A DNA stretch of 64,000 bases, taken from NCBI RefSeq assembly GCF_001761545.1, contig NZ_CP017326.1, positions 1 to 64,000 on the forward strand. Reading direction: 5' to 3'. Source of the stretch: Weissella soli (lineage in GTDB: Bacteria; Bacillota; Bacilli; Lactobacillales; Lactobacillaceae). Both the position numbers and the translations under genes were made by a program. The notes beneath the pieces were generated by a model that had not been told where the DNA came from, ran no database searches, and saw only the letters and a list, made by a program, of their open reading frames with translations. Shown in pieces: positions 25,573 to 35,315 of this stretch. The first letter of the stretch is position 1. Every line of letters starts with the position of its first letter.

Positions 25573-26913
25573 ATGCAAGATTTAACGAAAGGCAATCCAA
25601 CGAAATTAATTTTGATGTTCACCTTCCCAATCATTTTGGGTTATTTGATGCAGCAATTGTACAATTTCGTGGATACCCTGATTGTTGGGCAAACTTTAGG
25701 GGTCGACGCGCTCGCGGCTGTAGGTTCAACCGGGGCGATTATGTTTTTATCATTGGGCTTTGTTGGTGGGTTCAGTTCGGGGATGTCAATTATTACGGCG
25801 ACACGTTTTGGTGCTAAGGACCTTGCTGGTGTCCGAAAGTCGTTTGGGCAAAGTATTTTAGCCTCAATTATTATTACGATTGGTTTAACGATCATCAGTT
25901 TGGTGGGCGTGCGGCCGTTATTAATCCTGATGCAAACCCCTCATGAAATTTTAGATATGGCGCACACGTTTATCGTGATCATCTTAGGTGGTGTCGCCAC
26001 ACAAATGGGATATAACGTCATATCGAATGCCATGCGTGCCGTGGGCAATAGTAATGCCCCCCTTTATCACCTAATTGTTGGGATGTTATTAAACATCGGG
26101 TTGGAATTTTTGTTCATTTTGGTGTTCCATTGGGGCGTAGCTGGGGCGGCGATTGCAACAGTGATTGCCTATGGCGTTTCAACGGTAACGAGTGTGTGGC
26201 ATGTCTATAAATTTATCCCAACGCTACGCCTATCGCGTCAAGATTTAGTTTGGGATGGCGCTGAAATCCGGGCGCACTTAGCTGCGGGGTTGCCACTGGG
26301 GTTTCAGCAATCAATTATTGCGATTGGTTCGGTCACGTTACAAGCAGCTGTGAATTCGCTTGGCACCGACGCGGTGGCAGCGAATGCAGCGGCCAGTAAA
26401 GTCGACCAGTTAGTAGTCTTAGTATTGATGTCATTTGGGGTGACCATGGCAACATACGTGGCCCAAAATCATGGTGCTGGTCAGTACGATCGTATCTTAG
26501 TCGGTATGCGACAGACTCTCATGATGAGTATTGGTGTCGCCATCCTGCTAGGGATTGGTGAAGTCTTCGGCGGTCATTGGTTAGTACAACTGTTTGTTGA
26601 CCAATCTGATCAGGCAGCCGGCAGTGTGATGAAGTTAGCGCAAATCTTCTTTTATGCGAACGGCCCCTTATATGCCATTTTGGCGGTATTATTTGTGTTA
26701 CGCTATGCCATTCAAGGGTTAGGTGACACGCGTACCCCAACTTTGGCGGGGATTGGCGAGATGGTTGCGCGGACAGTGGCGGCTTTTGGGTTAGTCAGTG
26801 TCTTTGGCTTTTGGGGAGCTAGTTTTGCAAATCCGTTAGCTTGGACTGCATCGGTAGCCTTCCTGATTCCAGCATGGTTGCAATATGAACGCGAAATTAA
26901 AGCAAAAGCTTAA
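25573..26913 (+). CDS. MATE family efflux transporter
   Basis: 446 residues, about 12 helices in two related halves, starting LTKGNPTKLILMFTFPIILGYLMQQLYNFVDTLIVG, the classic MATE opening. It exports cationic compounds with Na+ or H+; the substrate cannot be told. Single gene between two terminators. Confidence 0.93.
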   Translation: MQDLTKGNPTKLILMFTFPIILGYLMQQLYNFVDTLIVGQTLGVDALAAVGSTGAIMFLSLGFVGGFSSGMSIITATRFGAKDLAGVRKSFGQSILASIIITIGLTIISLVGVRPLLILMQTPHEILDMAHTFIVIILGGVATQMGYNVISNAMRAVGNSNAPLYHLIVGMLLNIGLEFLFILVFHWGVAGAAIATVIAYGVSTVTSVWHVYKFIPTLRLSRQDLVWDGAEIRAHLAAGLPLGFQQSIIAIGSVTLQAAVNSLGTDAVAANAAASKVDQLVVLVLMSFGVTMATYVAQNHGAGQYDRILVGMRQTLMMSIGVAILLGIGEVFGGHWLVQLFVDQSDQAAGSVMKLAQIFFYANGPLYAILAVLFVLRYAIQGLGDTRTPTLAGIGEMVARTVAAFGLVSVFGFWGASFANPLAWTASVAFLIPAWLQYEREIKAKA

Positions 26914-26942
26914 AATAATAAAGGTCAACGCGATGAGTGTTT

Positions 26943-26992
26943 GAACAAAACCCCGTCAGTTGGAATTTTCTCCGACTGACGGGTTTTTGTTC
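26943..26992 (+). terminator. Terminator after the MATE gene
   Basis: A 22-nt arm on each side (26943-26964 with 26971-26992), nearly fully paired, with a T-rich right arm. Confidence 0.85.
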
Positions 26993-27068
26993 AGTTGCCT
27001 TTTTTTATTTTAAGACAATGTACGGTATAATCGTTACAGCGTAACGAATGGCGAAAGGAGCTCGAAAT

Positions 27069-28139
27069 ATGGAAAGTCAACGTTTTGATTTGTTTGAATC
27101 GGTAGTCGCACAGTTAAATTTGCATGATATTTTGCCGATTATTTCGGGTTCATTCGCACTAGAAATTATTTCTGGATACAATCTAAATGCCTATGTCACA
27201 CCAATGATTATTGAAGATGAACAGTTTAACAACGCGGCGGCCCTTGAAGAGACGATGTATGGGTTGGGGTTTTCCCGCGCTGATGTTGTTGAACCAGTTT
27301 TTTTAATTGATCAACTAACGATTGTCTTTATTCCCAAAAGTTCTGTTGAAGAATTAATTGGCCATGAACTGCCGTCGATTTATAATTTTGTGCACACGAT
27401 GCCGGATTATTTTGTTCTGAATACATACGACTTGTTTAATGTTTTTGCTGCCTTGATTGCTTCAACTGATCGTGATGAAGATAGCCGGCAAAGTGACGCG
27501 CAAAAATTACGATTTATGCAACAGTTGGGGTACATTTTTGACCGATATCCGGTGCGTCAATTATCAGCATCATCACTGTTGAATGAAATGGCATTTCATT
27601 TTGCCACACCGCAAGATTATACTGAAATTGACCAAGTGATTCGGCGTTCATTCGATGAAGCTACTTATAGTACACTCATTGAAGAACAACAAGTCCGGGC
27701 TCTTCGTATTGAGCAGCCAAATGGTCAGCTACCAATTGAGATTGTGATCAAATTTAATAACCAGATTATTGGTTATGGTATGTTGTCTGATGCGCAGGTG
27801 GCGGAAAACCGTGACGCGGGACGGATTGGTGTCTTGGGTCCGGTGGTCATCATTCCGGAATTTCGCGGGCGTGGCTTAGGGTGGCGCCTTGCCGAAGAAC
27901 TCGAAGTGAGTGCCCGTTATGCCGGCTATGCCGCCGTAATCGTCATGGGATGGCCGAACTATTGGCGTCGGTTTGGCTATCACAGTCCGAATGAAATACC
28001 AACAACCTTACAGCCGCGTTTTAACATGGATCTGAATTATTTCATGGTGAAAGATCTATATCCAGGGGCCTTAATGAAAATGGACGGTGAGGTCACTTTT
28101 CCCAAAGCTTGGGGCTATAATCAAAATGAGGAAGAATAG
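27069..28139 (+). CDS. GNAT acetyltransferase fused to an unrecognised N-terminal domain
   Basis: 356 residues from ATG 27069 (AAAGGAG 8 nt upstream; an ATG 21 bp earlier precedes the SD). The C-terminal half (about 180-345) is a GNAT fold: IGVLGPVVIIPEFRGRGLGWRLAEELE is the acetyl-CoA-binding motif A and GWPNYWRRFGYHS follows. The N-terminal 175 residues open with LPIISGSFALEIISGYNL and contain a TYDLFNVFAALIAST stretch. This order recalls a degenerate nucleotidyltransferase-like domain, which I cannot confirm. Substrate unknown. It is followed at once by a 46-codon ORF. Confidence 0.82.
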   Translation: MESQRFDLFESVVAQLNLHDILPIISGSFALEIISGYNLNAYVTPMIIEDEQFNNAAALEETMYGLGFSRADVVEPVFLIDQLTIVFIPKSSVEELIGHELPSIYNFVHTMPDYFVLNTYDLFNVFAALIASTDRDEDSRQSDAQKLRFMQQLGYIFDRYPVRQLSASSLLNEMAFHFATPQDYTEIDQVIRRSFDEATYSTLIEEQQVRALRIEQPNGQLPIEIVIKFNNQIIGYGMLSDAQVAENRDAGRIGVLGPVVIIPEFRGRGLGWRLAEELEVSARYAGYAAVIVMGWPNYWRRFGYHSPNEIPTTLQPRFNMDLNYFMVKDLYPGALMKMDGEVTFPKAWGYNQNEEE

Positions 28140-28280
28140 ATGGCGCATACTTTATTAGCAATTGTCGGATTGTTTGCAGCGGTGTCGTTGATTGTGCTCG
28201 GACGTGATTTACGTCGGATGCAGTATACGATTTACGGCTTGGTAATCGTCGCCCTGACAGGGTGGTATTGGTTTTCATAG
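28140..28280 (+). CDS. Small membrane protein, 46 residues
   Basis: ATG 28140 follows the GNAT stop directly, and the frame runs to TAG 28278-28280. The peptide has two hydrophobic stretches (HTLLAIVGLFAAVSLIVLG and YGLVIVALTGWYWF) around a positively charged turn (RDLRRMQ), a hairpin-like membrane topology. The terminator follows it rather than the GNAT stop, supporting translation. No known family comes to mind. Confidence 0.65.
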   Translation: MAHTLLAIVGLFAAVSLIVLGRDLRRMQYTIYGLVIVALTGWYWFS

Positions 28281-28283
28281 TAT

Positions 28284-28319
28284 TATGAAAAGGCTATCGG
28301 TTTTATGATGGCTTTTTTA
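28284..28319 (+). terminator. Probable terminator after the 46-codon gene
   Basis: An imperfect AAAAGGCTATC/GATGGCTTTTTT hairpin. Confidence 0.5.
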
Positions 28320-28373
28320 CTTACTGCCAGCATTTAAAAATTGGCCGTATTTAAATTGATAAGGAGACAAAAC

Positions 28374-28880
28374 ATGGCAAAAAAGCAACGTATTAAAAAG
28401 ATTTTAGTTGAACAAATCCTAGATAAGGCCAAAATTCCATACGACAGTATTGTGCTAGAGGGTGGTATCAAGCATCAAGAGGGTGTGTTAGAGCAATATG
28501 GCTTGGCAGAACAGCAGATTTATAAGACTTTAGCGATGATCGGTAACGTCACTGGCCCGGTGATTGGCGTGGTGCCAACAACAACTCACTTAGATGAGAA
28601 AAAATTGGCTGCGGTATCAGGTAACAAAAAAGTGACTTTAATCCCAACGAAAGATCTCCAGAAAACGACCGGCTATGTCCATGGAGCCAATAACCCAGTG
28701 GGTATCTGGCAAACAAAAAAATTCCCCATTTATTTTGATAATGCCGCCAAGGAAATGGGCACAATTACGGTTTCAGGTGGCGAATTAGGTCGTTTAATTC
28801 GTGTGGATGCTCAGCAATTAGCCGAATTTGTGCACGGTGAATTTGCAGATATCCAAACTAAGGATGGCAATAGTGACTGA
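28374..28880 (+). CDS. ybaK: YbaK/EbsC-type Cys-tRNA(Pro) deacylase
   Basis: 168 residues from ATG 28374 (AAGGAGAC upstream). Trans-editing hydrolase that clears mischarged Cys-tRNA(Pro). Family marks: YKTLAM near 53, a basic KKLAAVSGNKKV, TGYVHGANNPVGIW for the conserved GYxxGxxxPxG, and SGGELGRLIRV for SGGxRG. The 3' end overlaps the next gene, so the two are coupled. Confidence 0.9.
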   Translation: MAKKQRIKKILVEQILDKAKIPYDSIVLEGGIKHQEGVLEQYGLAEQQIYKTLAMIGNVTGPVIGVVPTTTHLDEKKLAAVSGNKKVTLIPTKDLQKTTGYVHGANNPVGIWQTKKFPIYFDNAAKEMGTITVSGGELGRLIRVDAQQLAEFVHGEFADIQTKDGNSD

Positions 28881-29580
28881 CTTTAGCCAACTTCTTTTTG
28901 TCGTGATTGTGGCGTTATTGGGGATACCGGTCCTAGGTAGTGCGATGATATCGGTCTTGGTCGCCCACATTAATGGTCATTTGGGAACAAAATTAGGGGA
29001 AAATAGCTTAGTGATTTTTAGTGGACTAGGCACAATAGTCCATGAATTATCACATGCGGGGATGGCATTGCTGTTTGGCCATAAAATTGATGACATGCGG
29101 CTTTTGCAACGTCCCTTTGTGGGTGACCACGCAGGCCGCATGGGATATGTCTCACATGTATGGACCCCAGGTAATATTTATCAACAAATGGGTAATTTTT
29201 TTATTGGTATTGCCCCAGTATTTGGCATTAGTGGCGCGATAGCTCTCATCACCGAATGGTTATGGCCGGCATTATTTGACCTCGTGGACTTACGCTGGGA
29301 TGTGTTTTTGACTGAACCGTGGTGGCGTATCGTCATCTGGGTGCTATTAACCGTGAATCTAGGATTGGGGATGCATCTCAGCCGTGCTGATTGGCGCGGC
29401 GCTTGGACTGGCGTAATGCTCTATATCAGTTTATTGGTCATTTTAGCTAGTATTTTAGCCATAATGGGCGTAGATTATATATTAATATCTCAGATGCTCC
29501 TTGTCCCCATCGTGCTGTTCTTTAGCATATTTATCGGGACCATTGGTGTTCTTTGGTTAATTGTCACCGTATTGATCTAA
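28873..29580 (+). CDS. M50-like membrane metalloprotease
   Basis: 235 residues from GTG 28873, which has AAGGATGG about 6-9 nt upstream; ATG 28864 abuts that SD and is less likely. Polytopic, with the zinc motif HELSH in IVHELSHAGMALLFGHK (about residues 55-71) at the cytoplasmic end of a helix, as in site-2 proteases and related M50 proteins. The second M50 motif (NxxPxxxxD) is not obvious, so activity is uncertain. It overlaps ybaK and precedes the HD gene in one operon. Confidence 0.75.
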   Translation: MTDFSQLLFVVIVALLGIPVLGSAMISVLVAHINGHLGTKLGENSLVIFSGLGTIVHELSHAGMALLFGHKIDDMRLLQRPFVGDHAGRMGYVSHVWTPGNIYQQMGNFFIGIAPVFGISGAIALITEWLWPALFDLVDLRWDVFLTEPWWRIVIWVLLTVNLGLGMHLSRADWRGAWTGVMLYISLLVILASILAIMGVDYILISQMLLVPIVLFFSIFIGTIGVLWLIVTVLI

Positions 29581-29597
29581 ATAACAGGAGGCGCATT

Positions 29598-30275
29598 GTG
29601 CAGGAAAAGCAAGTAAAGCAAATTGAACGCATTTACGATTTTACTAAGTCGATTTTGGCAACTGATCAGACCGGCCACGGAATGGACCATATTGATCGTG
29701 TGCGACTACTCATCACACATCTCTTAAAGTCTGAACCAACTGCGGATGAATTTATTACATTAGCTGCAGGTATTTTGCATGATACTTACGATGATAAATT
29801 AACGGCAGATGTCGCTATTGCCAAACAAAACGTGGTGACTTTTTTGAATAAGATTGGTGTCACGACAGCACAAGCAAGTGAAATTTTTCAAATCATTGAT
29901 AATATGTCCTGGAGTAAGCAACGATTTGGACAGCCGGAACCACTCACATTGGCCGGTCAAATTGTGCAAGATGCCGATCGGCTCGAAGCCATTGGAGCCA
30001 TTGCAGTGGCGCGGGTGATTCAATACGGTGTGCAGGCTGGCCATGCTTTATACGACCCAACTATGCCACCACGTGAACTAAAAACTAAGGCGGAGTATCG
30101 AGATCCCACTGGTGAAACGATGATTAATCATTTTTATGAGAAACTCTTTTTATTAAAAGACTACTTGAATACCACCGAAGCCAAGCGGATCGGTGAAAAA
30201 CGTGATCGGGTGATGCGGGCATTTGTGGCTGCTTTCGAGGATGAGTGGGCTAGTCGCGACTATTTATCAGAATAA
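29598..30275 (+). CDS. HD-domain phosphohydrolase
   Basis: 225 residues from GTG 29598 with AGGAGG upstream. The metal-binding HD pattern is complete: HGMDHIDRV (first His), ILHDTYDD (HD pair) and DADRLEAIGAIAVARV (last Asp). It belongs to the YedJ/YpgQ-like nucleotide hydrolase group; substrate unknown. Part of the ybaK-M50-HD-MFS cluster. Confidence 0.9.
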   Translation: MQEKQVKQIERIYDFTKSILATDQTGHGMDHIDRVRLLITHLLKSEPTADEFITLAAGILHDTYDDKLTADVAIAKQNVVTFLNKIGVTTAQASEIFQIIDNMSWSKQRFGQPEPLTLAGQIVQDADRLEAIGAIAVARVIQYGVQAGHALYDPTMPPRELKTKAEYRDPTGETMINHFYEKLFLLKDYLNTTEAKRIGEKRDRVMRAFVAAFEDEWASRDYLSE

Positions 30276-30291
30276 AAAAATGGAGGTATGA

Positions 30292-31680
30292 ATGGATACC
30301 CTGAGTAAACGAGATCGCAAGGTATTAATTATTTTAATTGCCGGTGTGTTCCTGGGATTTTTAAATCAAACGCTAATGAACACGGCCTTGCCAAGTATTA
30401 TGACAGAATTTCATATTAGTACATCACTTGGACAATGGCTGATAAATGGTTACATGTTAGTTAACGGTGTCATGGTACCGTTAACAGCATTTTTAATTCA
30501 ACGGCTCAAGACGCGGACACTGTACCTATGGGCGATGGCCATTTTTGCGCTGGGAACGTTGATTGCCGGATTTGCCCCTAATTATGGGGTTTTGATTGCT
30601 GGACGTGTGGTTCAATCCATTGGTTCCGGGGTCTTTGGTCCCTTGATGAACGTGGTGGTCATGAATTTGTTCGTCATTGAACGCCGTGGTTCAGCAATGG
30701 GAATCATTGGGTTGGCGTTAAATTTTGCGCCTACCATTGGACCAACCCTTTCTGGATTTATTGTGTCTAATTTTTCATGGCGCTGGCTCTTTTTGGGCGT
30801 GGCACCGCTGATCATTATTGATTTGATTTTAGCGTTTTTCTTGTTGCAAAATATTGGTGAACAAAAGTTTTTGAAGTTCAATTTCTTAGGTGTGATTCTA
30901 TCTTCGATTGGTCTAGGTTCACTACTGTACGGCTTCTCTAATGCAGGTGACGGTTCATGGGCATCGCCGAATGTCTGGGGCTTCATTATTTTGGGAATGG
31001 CCGTGACGATGTTGTTTGTCTGGCAACAGACCCACAGTCATGTCCCGCTATTGAATTTCGATGTTTTCCGTTATCATAATTTCTGGGTGGCCACACTCAT
31101 TAATGTGGTGTTGATGGCCGCGTTGTATGGTGGATCCTTGATGATGCCATTGTATATTCAAGATGTTAAAGGAGATTCAGCGCTGATTTCGGGGCTGGCC
31201 TTGATGCCAGGGGCCATTCTGACGGCGATACTTTCGCCAGCGAGTGGTAAATGGTATGACAGTTATGGGGTTCGTAAACTAGCCCCCTTGGGGATGTTAG
31301 TTGCGGCCATGGGGACGGTGGTTTTTGCCTTCATGTCAATCGATACGCCAATCTGGCTACCAGTTGCCGGGCAGATCCTACGAAACTTAGGCTTAGTAAT
31401 GGTATTGATGCCAATGCAAACCGAAGCTTTCAATGCAGTGCCATTATCCTTGATGCCGGATGCATCAGCGGTCTTTACCACAATCCGTAATGTTGCTGCA
31501 TCGTTTGGAACGGCGGCTATGATTACCATTTATAGTATTGTGACCAATCTGCATATTTCAGGTGGTATGGATGGTCGGGCTGCGCAAATGGAAGGTATTC
31601 GAATGGCTTATTGGGTGATGACCATTCTGATGTTGGTGATTTTGGCAATGACCTTTATGATTAACGATCGCAAAAATTAA
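30292..31680 (+). CDS. MFS transporter, DHA2 (EmrB/QacA) type
   Basis: 462 residues with about 14 helices. Motif C-like LNFAPTIGPTLSGFIV marks a drug-proton antiporter, and MNTALPSIMTEF near residue 25 is typical of the EmrB/QacA group. It exports hydrophobic compounds; specific substrate unknown. TGGAGG precedes ATG 30292. A terminator at 31688 separates it from the GntR gene. Confidence 0.92.
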   Translation: MDTLSKRDRKVLIILIAGVFLGFLNQTLMNTALPSIMTEFHISTSLGQWLINGYMLVNGVMVPLTAFLIQRLKTRTLYLWAMAIFALGTLIAGFAPNYGVLIAGRVVQSIGSGVFGPLMNVVVMNLFVIERRGSAMGIIGLALNFAPTIGPTLSGFIVSNFSWRWLFLGVAPLIIIDLILAFFLLQNIGEQKFLKFNFLGVILSSIGLGSLLYGFSNAGDGSWASPNVWGFIILGMAVTMLFVWQQTHSHVPLLNFDVFRYHNFWVATLINVVLMAALYGGSLMMPLYIQDVKGDSALISGLALMPGAILTAILSPASGKWYDSYGVRKLAPLGMLVAAMGTVVFAFMSIDTPIWLPVAGQILRNLGLVMVLMPMQTEAFNAVPLSLMPDASAVFTTIRNVAASFGTAAMITIYSIVTNLHISGGMDGRAAQMEGIRMAYWVMTILMLVILAMTFMINDRKN

Positions 31681-31687
31681 CAACGGG

Positions 31688-31727
31688 AAAATGGTTCTAC
31701 CAATTTGATTTGGTGGGACCATTTTTG
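31688..31727 (+). terminator. Terminator after the DHA2 MFS gene
   Basis: Arms 31688-31703 and 31710-31725 pair, with a T-run. Confidence 0.85.
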
Positions 31728-31779
31728 TGTTAGAATGTTTTATCAAAGATAAATAAGTAATTAGAGACGGGATGGTAAC

Positions 31780-32511
31780 ATGGCAGAAGAAGCGATTTAT
31801 GTACGTATTATGGCAGATTTAGAAAAACGGATTAATGATAAAGAATTCGAAGATTTAAAATTACCGGATGAGCGTTCATTAGCGCTGGCTTATGATGTAT
31901 CACGTAGTTCAATTAAACGGGCGTTGACTGTTCTGGCGTCACGAGGCATCATTTTCAAAAAACGTGGTTCAGGAACTTTTGTCAATCCATCATATTTAAA
32001 AAACCAAACAATGTTCCAATCAGAAGGCACCAACCTGGGTGTTTCTGATTCATTTCGCTTTAATGGCGAGGCACCGGCGATTAAATTATTGTCCGTTCAA
32101 CGGTGGGCAGCCGATGATGAAACGCGCCGCGCCTTATTCTTGGAACGAGGCGAGGAAGTGTGGGCAGTGAAGCGGTTGCGCCGGCTTCAGGATCAGAATT
32201 TCATGATTGAGCGCGCTGTGATTCCCGTTAAAATTGTGCCCCTGATGAATGCCGATGATTTCAAACATTCCATTTTTCATTACACAGAATCAGTGACCAA
32301 TAAGGCAGTTACGAAGTCATACATGACCGTCACTGTTGAACCATCTAATGCGGAGGATCGTGAATTATTGGATCTTTCAGAAAATGAACCGGTGGGAATT
32401 ATGTCGGGTATTTTCTTTTTAGATGATGGGACGCCGTTTGAAGTTGGTACAATGCGAATTCATTATAAGTACATGCACTACAATTCATTTGTTTCGATGG
32501 AAGGTGAATGA
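31780..32511 (+). CDS. GntR/HutC family transcriptional regulator (UTRA domain)
   Basis: 243 residues. The N-terminal winged helix (about 5-70) reads LPDERSLALAYDVSRSSIKRALTVLASRGII and KKRGSGTFV; the C-terminal UTRA effector domain ends MSGIFFLDDGTPFEVGTMRIHYKY. Such regulators sense sugars or amino acids. It sits directly upstream of the phosphoketolase gene in the same direction, so it may control it, but a terminator-like hairpin lies between and no operator could be assigned. Confidence 0.9.
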   Translation: MAEEAIYVRIMADLEKRINDKEFEDLKLPDERSLALAYDVSRSSIKRALTVLASRGIIFKKRGSGTFVNPSYLKNQTMFQSEGTNLGVSDSFRFNGEAPAIKLLSVQRWAADDETRRALFLERGEEVWAVKRLRRLQDQNFMIERAVIPVKIVPLMNADDFKHSIFHYTESVTNKAVTKSYMTVTVEPSNAEDRELLDLSENEPVGIMSGIFFLDDGTPFEVGTMRIHYKYMHYNSFVSMEGE

Positions 32512-32544
32512 TATTCATCAAAGCTGAATTTTAGATTGAATGGG

Positions 32545-32589
32545 AAATTGGGCGGACCAAATTGGACCGCTCCAATTTGTCACTTTTTA
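32545..32589 (+). terminator. Hairpin region between gntR and xpkA, probable terminator
   Basis: AAATTGG occurs twice (32545-32551 and 32559-32565) and both copies can pair with CCAATTT (32572-32578). One fold adds GCGG/CCGC; the other is a 9-bp hairpin (32558-32566 with 32571-32579). A TTTTT run follows at 32584. Two alternative folds are visible; a simple terminator is the plainest reading. Confidence 0.55.
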
Positions 32590-32690
32590 TTGTAAGTCAA
32601 AGGAAACTTTGGTATCATTATAGTGTCGTTAGGGGAATTGTCCTTTAACAGTAATATTAATTTCTCAATTTATAAGGAGATCTAATCAAA

Positions 32691-35144
32691 ATGGCAGTAG
32701 ATTTTGATTCAAAGGATTACCTTGCTAAGGTTGATGCTTGGTGGCGTGCTACCAACTACCTTTCAGCAGGTATGATTTTCTTGAAGAGCAACCCATTGTT
32801 CTCAGTTACTAATACACCTATCCAACCGGATGATGTTAAGATTAAGCCTATTGGACACTGGGGAACTATCTCAGGACAAACTTTCTTGTACGCTCATGCT
32901 AATCGTTTGATTAACAAGTACGGATTGCACATGTTCTACATCGGTGGTCCTGGTCACGGTGGACAAGTTATGGTTACGAACTCATACTTGGACGGATCAT
33001 ACACTGAAAACTACCCAGAAATCACTCAAGATATTGAGGGTATGTCAAAGTTGTTCAAGAAGTTCTCATTCCCTGGTGGAATTGGATCACACATGACTGC
33101 TCAAACTCCAGGTTCATTGCATGAAGGTGGAGAATTGGGTTACTCATTGTCACACGCAACTGGTGCTATCTTGGATAACCCTGATCAAATCGCCTTCACT
33201 GTTATCGGTGACGGTGAAGTTGAAACTGGTCCTGCAATGACTGCATGGCACTCAATCAAGTTCATTAACCCTAAGAACGATGGTGCTGTTTTGCCTATCT
33301 TGGACTTGAACGGATTTAAGATTTCAAACCCAACTATTTTCTCACGTATGTCAGACGAAGAAATCACAAAGTTCTTCGAAGGATTGGGATACTCACCTCG
33401 TTTCATCGAAAACGACGATATCCACGATTACATAGCATACCACGAGTTGTCAGCTAAGGTATTTGACAAGGCTATCGAAGATATCCAAGCCATCCAAAAG
33501 GCTGCCCGCGAAGAAGGTAAGTACGTCGATGGCACTGTTGCTCCATGGCCTGTAATTATCGCTCGTTTGCCAAAGGGTTGGGGTGGACCTACTCATGACG
33601 AGACTGGTGCTCCAATTGAAAACTCATTCCGTGCTCACCAAGTTCCACTTTCTTTGTCACAAAAGAAGTTGGGTACTTTGCCAGAATTTGAAGAGTGGAT
33701 GAACTCATACAAGCCTGCAGAATTGTTCAACGCTGATGGTTCATTGAAGGAAGAGCTTGCAGAACTTGCCCCTAAGGGTGATTTCCGTATGGCATCTAAC
33801 CCAGTGACTAACGGTGGCCGTGCCCGCGGTGAAGAAGCTAAGAACCTTGAATTGCCAGACTGGAAGTCATTTACTAATGACATCACTGTTGACAATCGTG
33901 GAACTGAATTGGCTGACTCATCACGCAACATGGACATGAACGTTTTGTCAACTTACTTCGCTGAAGTTTCAAAGTTGAACCCAACGTCATTCCGTATCTT
34001 CGGACCTGATGAGACGATGTCAAACCGTCTATGGTCAATGTTTGATGTCACTAACCGTCAATGGATGGAAGAAGTGAAGGAACCAAACGACCAATTCGAA
34101 GCTCATGAAGGTCGTATCTTGGACGCTCAATTGTCAGAGCATCAAGCTGAAGGTTGGTTGGAAGCTTACACTTTGACTGGTCGTGTTGGTGTGTTTGCAT
34201 CATACGAGTCATTCTTGCGTGTTGTAGATTCAATGATCACTCAGCACTTCAAGTGGTTGCGTCACGCTTCAGAGCAATCATGGCGTAATGACTATCCATC
34301 ACTTAACTTGATTTCAACGTCAACTGTCTTCCAACAAGATCACAACGGTTACACTCACCAAGATCCAGGAATGTTGACACACTTGGCTGAAAAGAAGGCT
34401 GACTTTATTCGTCAATACTTGCCAGCCGATGCTAACACATTGTTGGCTGTCTTCGACCGTGCCTTCAAGTCACGTCACAAGGTTAACCACATCGTTGCCT
34501 CAAAGCAACCTCGTCAACAATGGTTCTCAACTGAAGAAGCTGAAGTGTTGGCTAACGAAGGTTTGAAGGTTATCGACTGGGCATCAACTGCTCCTCAAGG
34601 TAAGGCAGATATCGTCTTCGCATCAGCTGGTGTTGAACCAACTATCGAAACTTTGGCAGCTTTGAACTTGGTTAACGCAGCCTTCCCAGAAGTTGCTATG
34701 CGTTATGTGAACGTTGTTGAATTGCAACGTTTGCAAAAGAAGCAAGGTGCTATGAACCAAGAACGCGAATTGTCAGATGACGAATTCAAGGCATTCTTTG
34801 GTGAAGATGGTACTCCTGTTGTCTTCGGATTCCACGGTTATGAAGATTTGATTGAATCATTCTTCTACGAGCGCGGACACAAGGGATTGCGTGTTCACGG
34901 TTACCGTGAAGATGGTGACATCACTACTACTTACGACATGCGTGTTTACTCACAATTGGATCGTTTCAACCAAGCTAAGGATGCTGTTGAAGCATTATTG
35001 GCAAACGGTGTAGTTGATGAAGCTAAGGCAGCTGTCTTCTTCAAGGAGATGGATGATATCTTGGCAAAGCACTTCGAAGTTACTCGTAACGAAGGTCGTG
35101 ATATCGAAGAATTCACTGACTGGAAGTGGACTGCACTTAAGTAA
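32691..35144 (+). CDS. xpkA: D-xylulose-5-phosphate / fructose-6-phosphate phosphoketolase
   Basis: Thiamine-diphosphate enzyme that splits xylulose-5-phosphate into acetyl phosphate and glyceraldehyde-3-phosphate, the defining step of heterolactic fermentation. The 817 residues have the family length. Motifs include GHWGT...[28 protein letters not shown], the ThDP motif GDGEVETG and, in the C-terminal half, the [17 protein letters not shown] block. Codon use is strongly skewed (TTG Leu, TCA Ser, AAC Asn), unlike its neighbours, as expected for a highly expressed gene. TAAGGAG precedes ATG 32691. A TATAGT -10 is likely at 32619-32624, with no good -35. Confidence 0.97.
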   Translation: MAVDFDSKDYLAKVDAWWRATNYLSAGMIFLKSNPLFSVTNTPIQPDDVKIKPIGHWGTISGQTFLYAHANRLINKYGLHMFYIGGPGHGGQVMVTNSYLDGSYTENYPEITQDIEGMSKLFKKFSFPGGIGSHMTAQTPGSLHEGGELGYSLSHATGAILDNPDQIAFTVIGDGEVETGPAMTAWHSIKFINPKNDGAVLPILDLNGFKISNPTIFSRMSDEEITKFFEGLGYSPRFIENDDIHDYIAYHELSAKVFDKAIEDIQAIQKAAREEGKYVDGTVAPWPVIIARLPKGWGGPTHDETGAPIENSFRAHQVPLSLSQKKLGTLPEFEEWMNSYKPAELFNADGSLKEELAELAPKGDFRMASNPVTNGGRARGEEAKNLELPDWKSFTNDITVDNRGTELADSSRNMDMNVLSTYFAEVSKLNPTSFRIFGPDETMSNRLWSMFDVTNRQWMEEVKEPNDQFEAHEGRILDAQLSEHQAEGWLEAYTLTGRVGVFASYESFLRVVDSMITQHFKWLRHASEQSWRNDYPSLNLISTSTVFQQDHNGYTHQDPGMLTHLAEKKADFIRQYLPADANTLLAVFDRAFKSRHKVNHIVASKQPRQQWFSTEEAEVLANEGLKVIDWASTAPQGKADIVFASAGVEPTIETLAALNLVNAAFPEVAMRYVNVVELQRLQKKQGAMNQERELSDDEFKAFFGEDGTPVVFGFHGYEDLIESFFYERGHKGLRVHGYREDGDITTTYDMRVYSQLDRFNQAKDAVEALLANGVVDEAKAAVFFKEMDDILAKHFEVTRNEGRDIEEFTDWKWTALK

Positions 35145-35176
35145 TCTACTGCCGTTGATTGCGTCTAAGTGAAGAT

Positions 35177-35216
35177 AAAAGGCCTACGTGAGATTATTCT
35201 CGCGTAGGCCTTTTTT
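35177..35216 (+). terminator. Terminator after xpkA
   Basis: A 16-bp stem (35177-35192 with 35199-35214, one G-U) plus a T-run. Confidence 0.9.
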
Positions 35217-35315
35217 GTGTGTAAACAAAAGGGTATTTGTAATGAAATTAGTGTGAATGTGCACAGATAAAGCTTATAATGAAAGCTAAATTAGAAAACT
35301 TTCGAGGATTGATAA

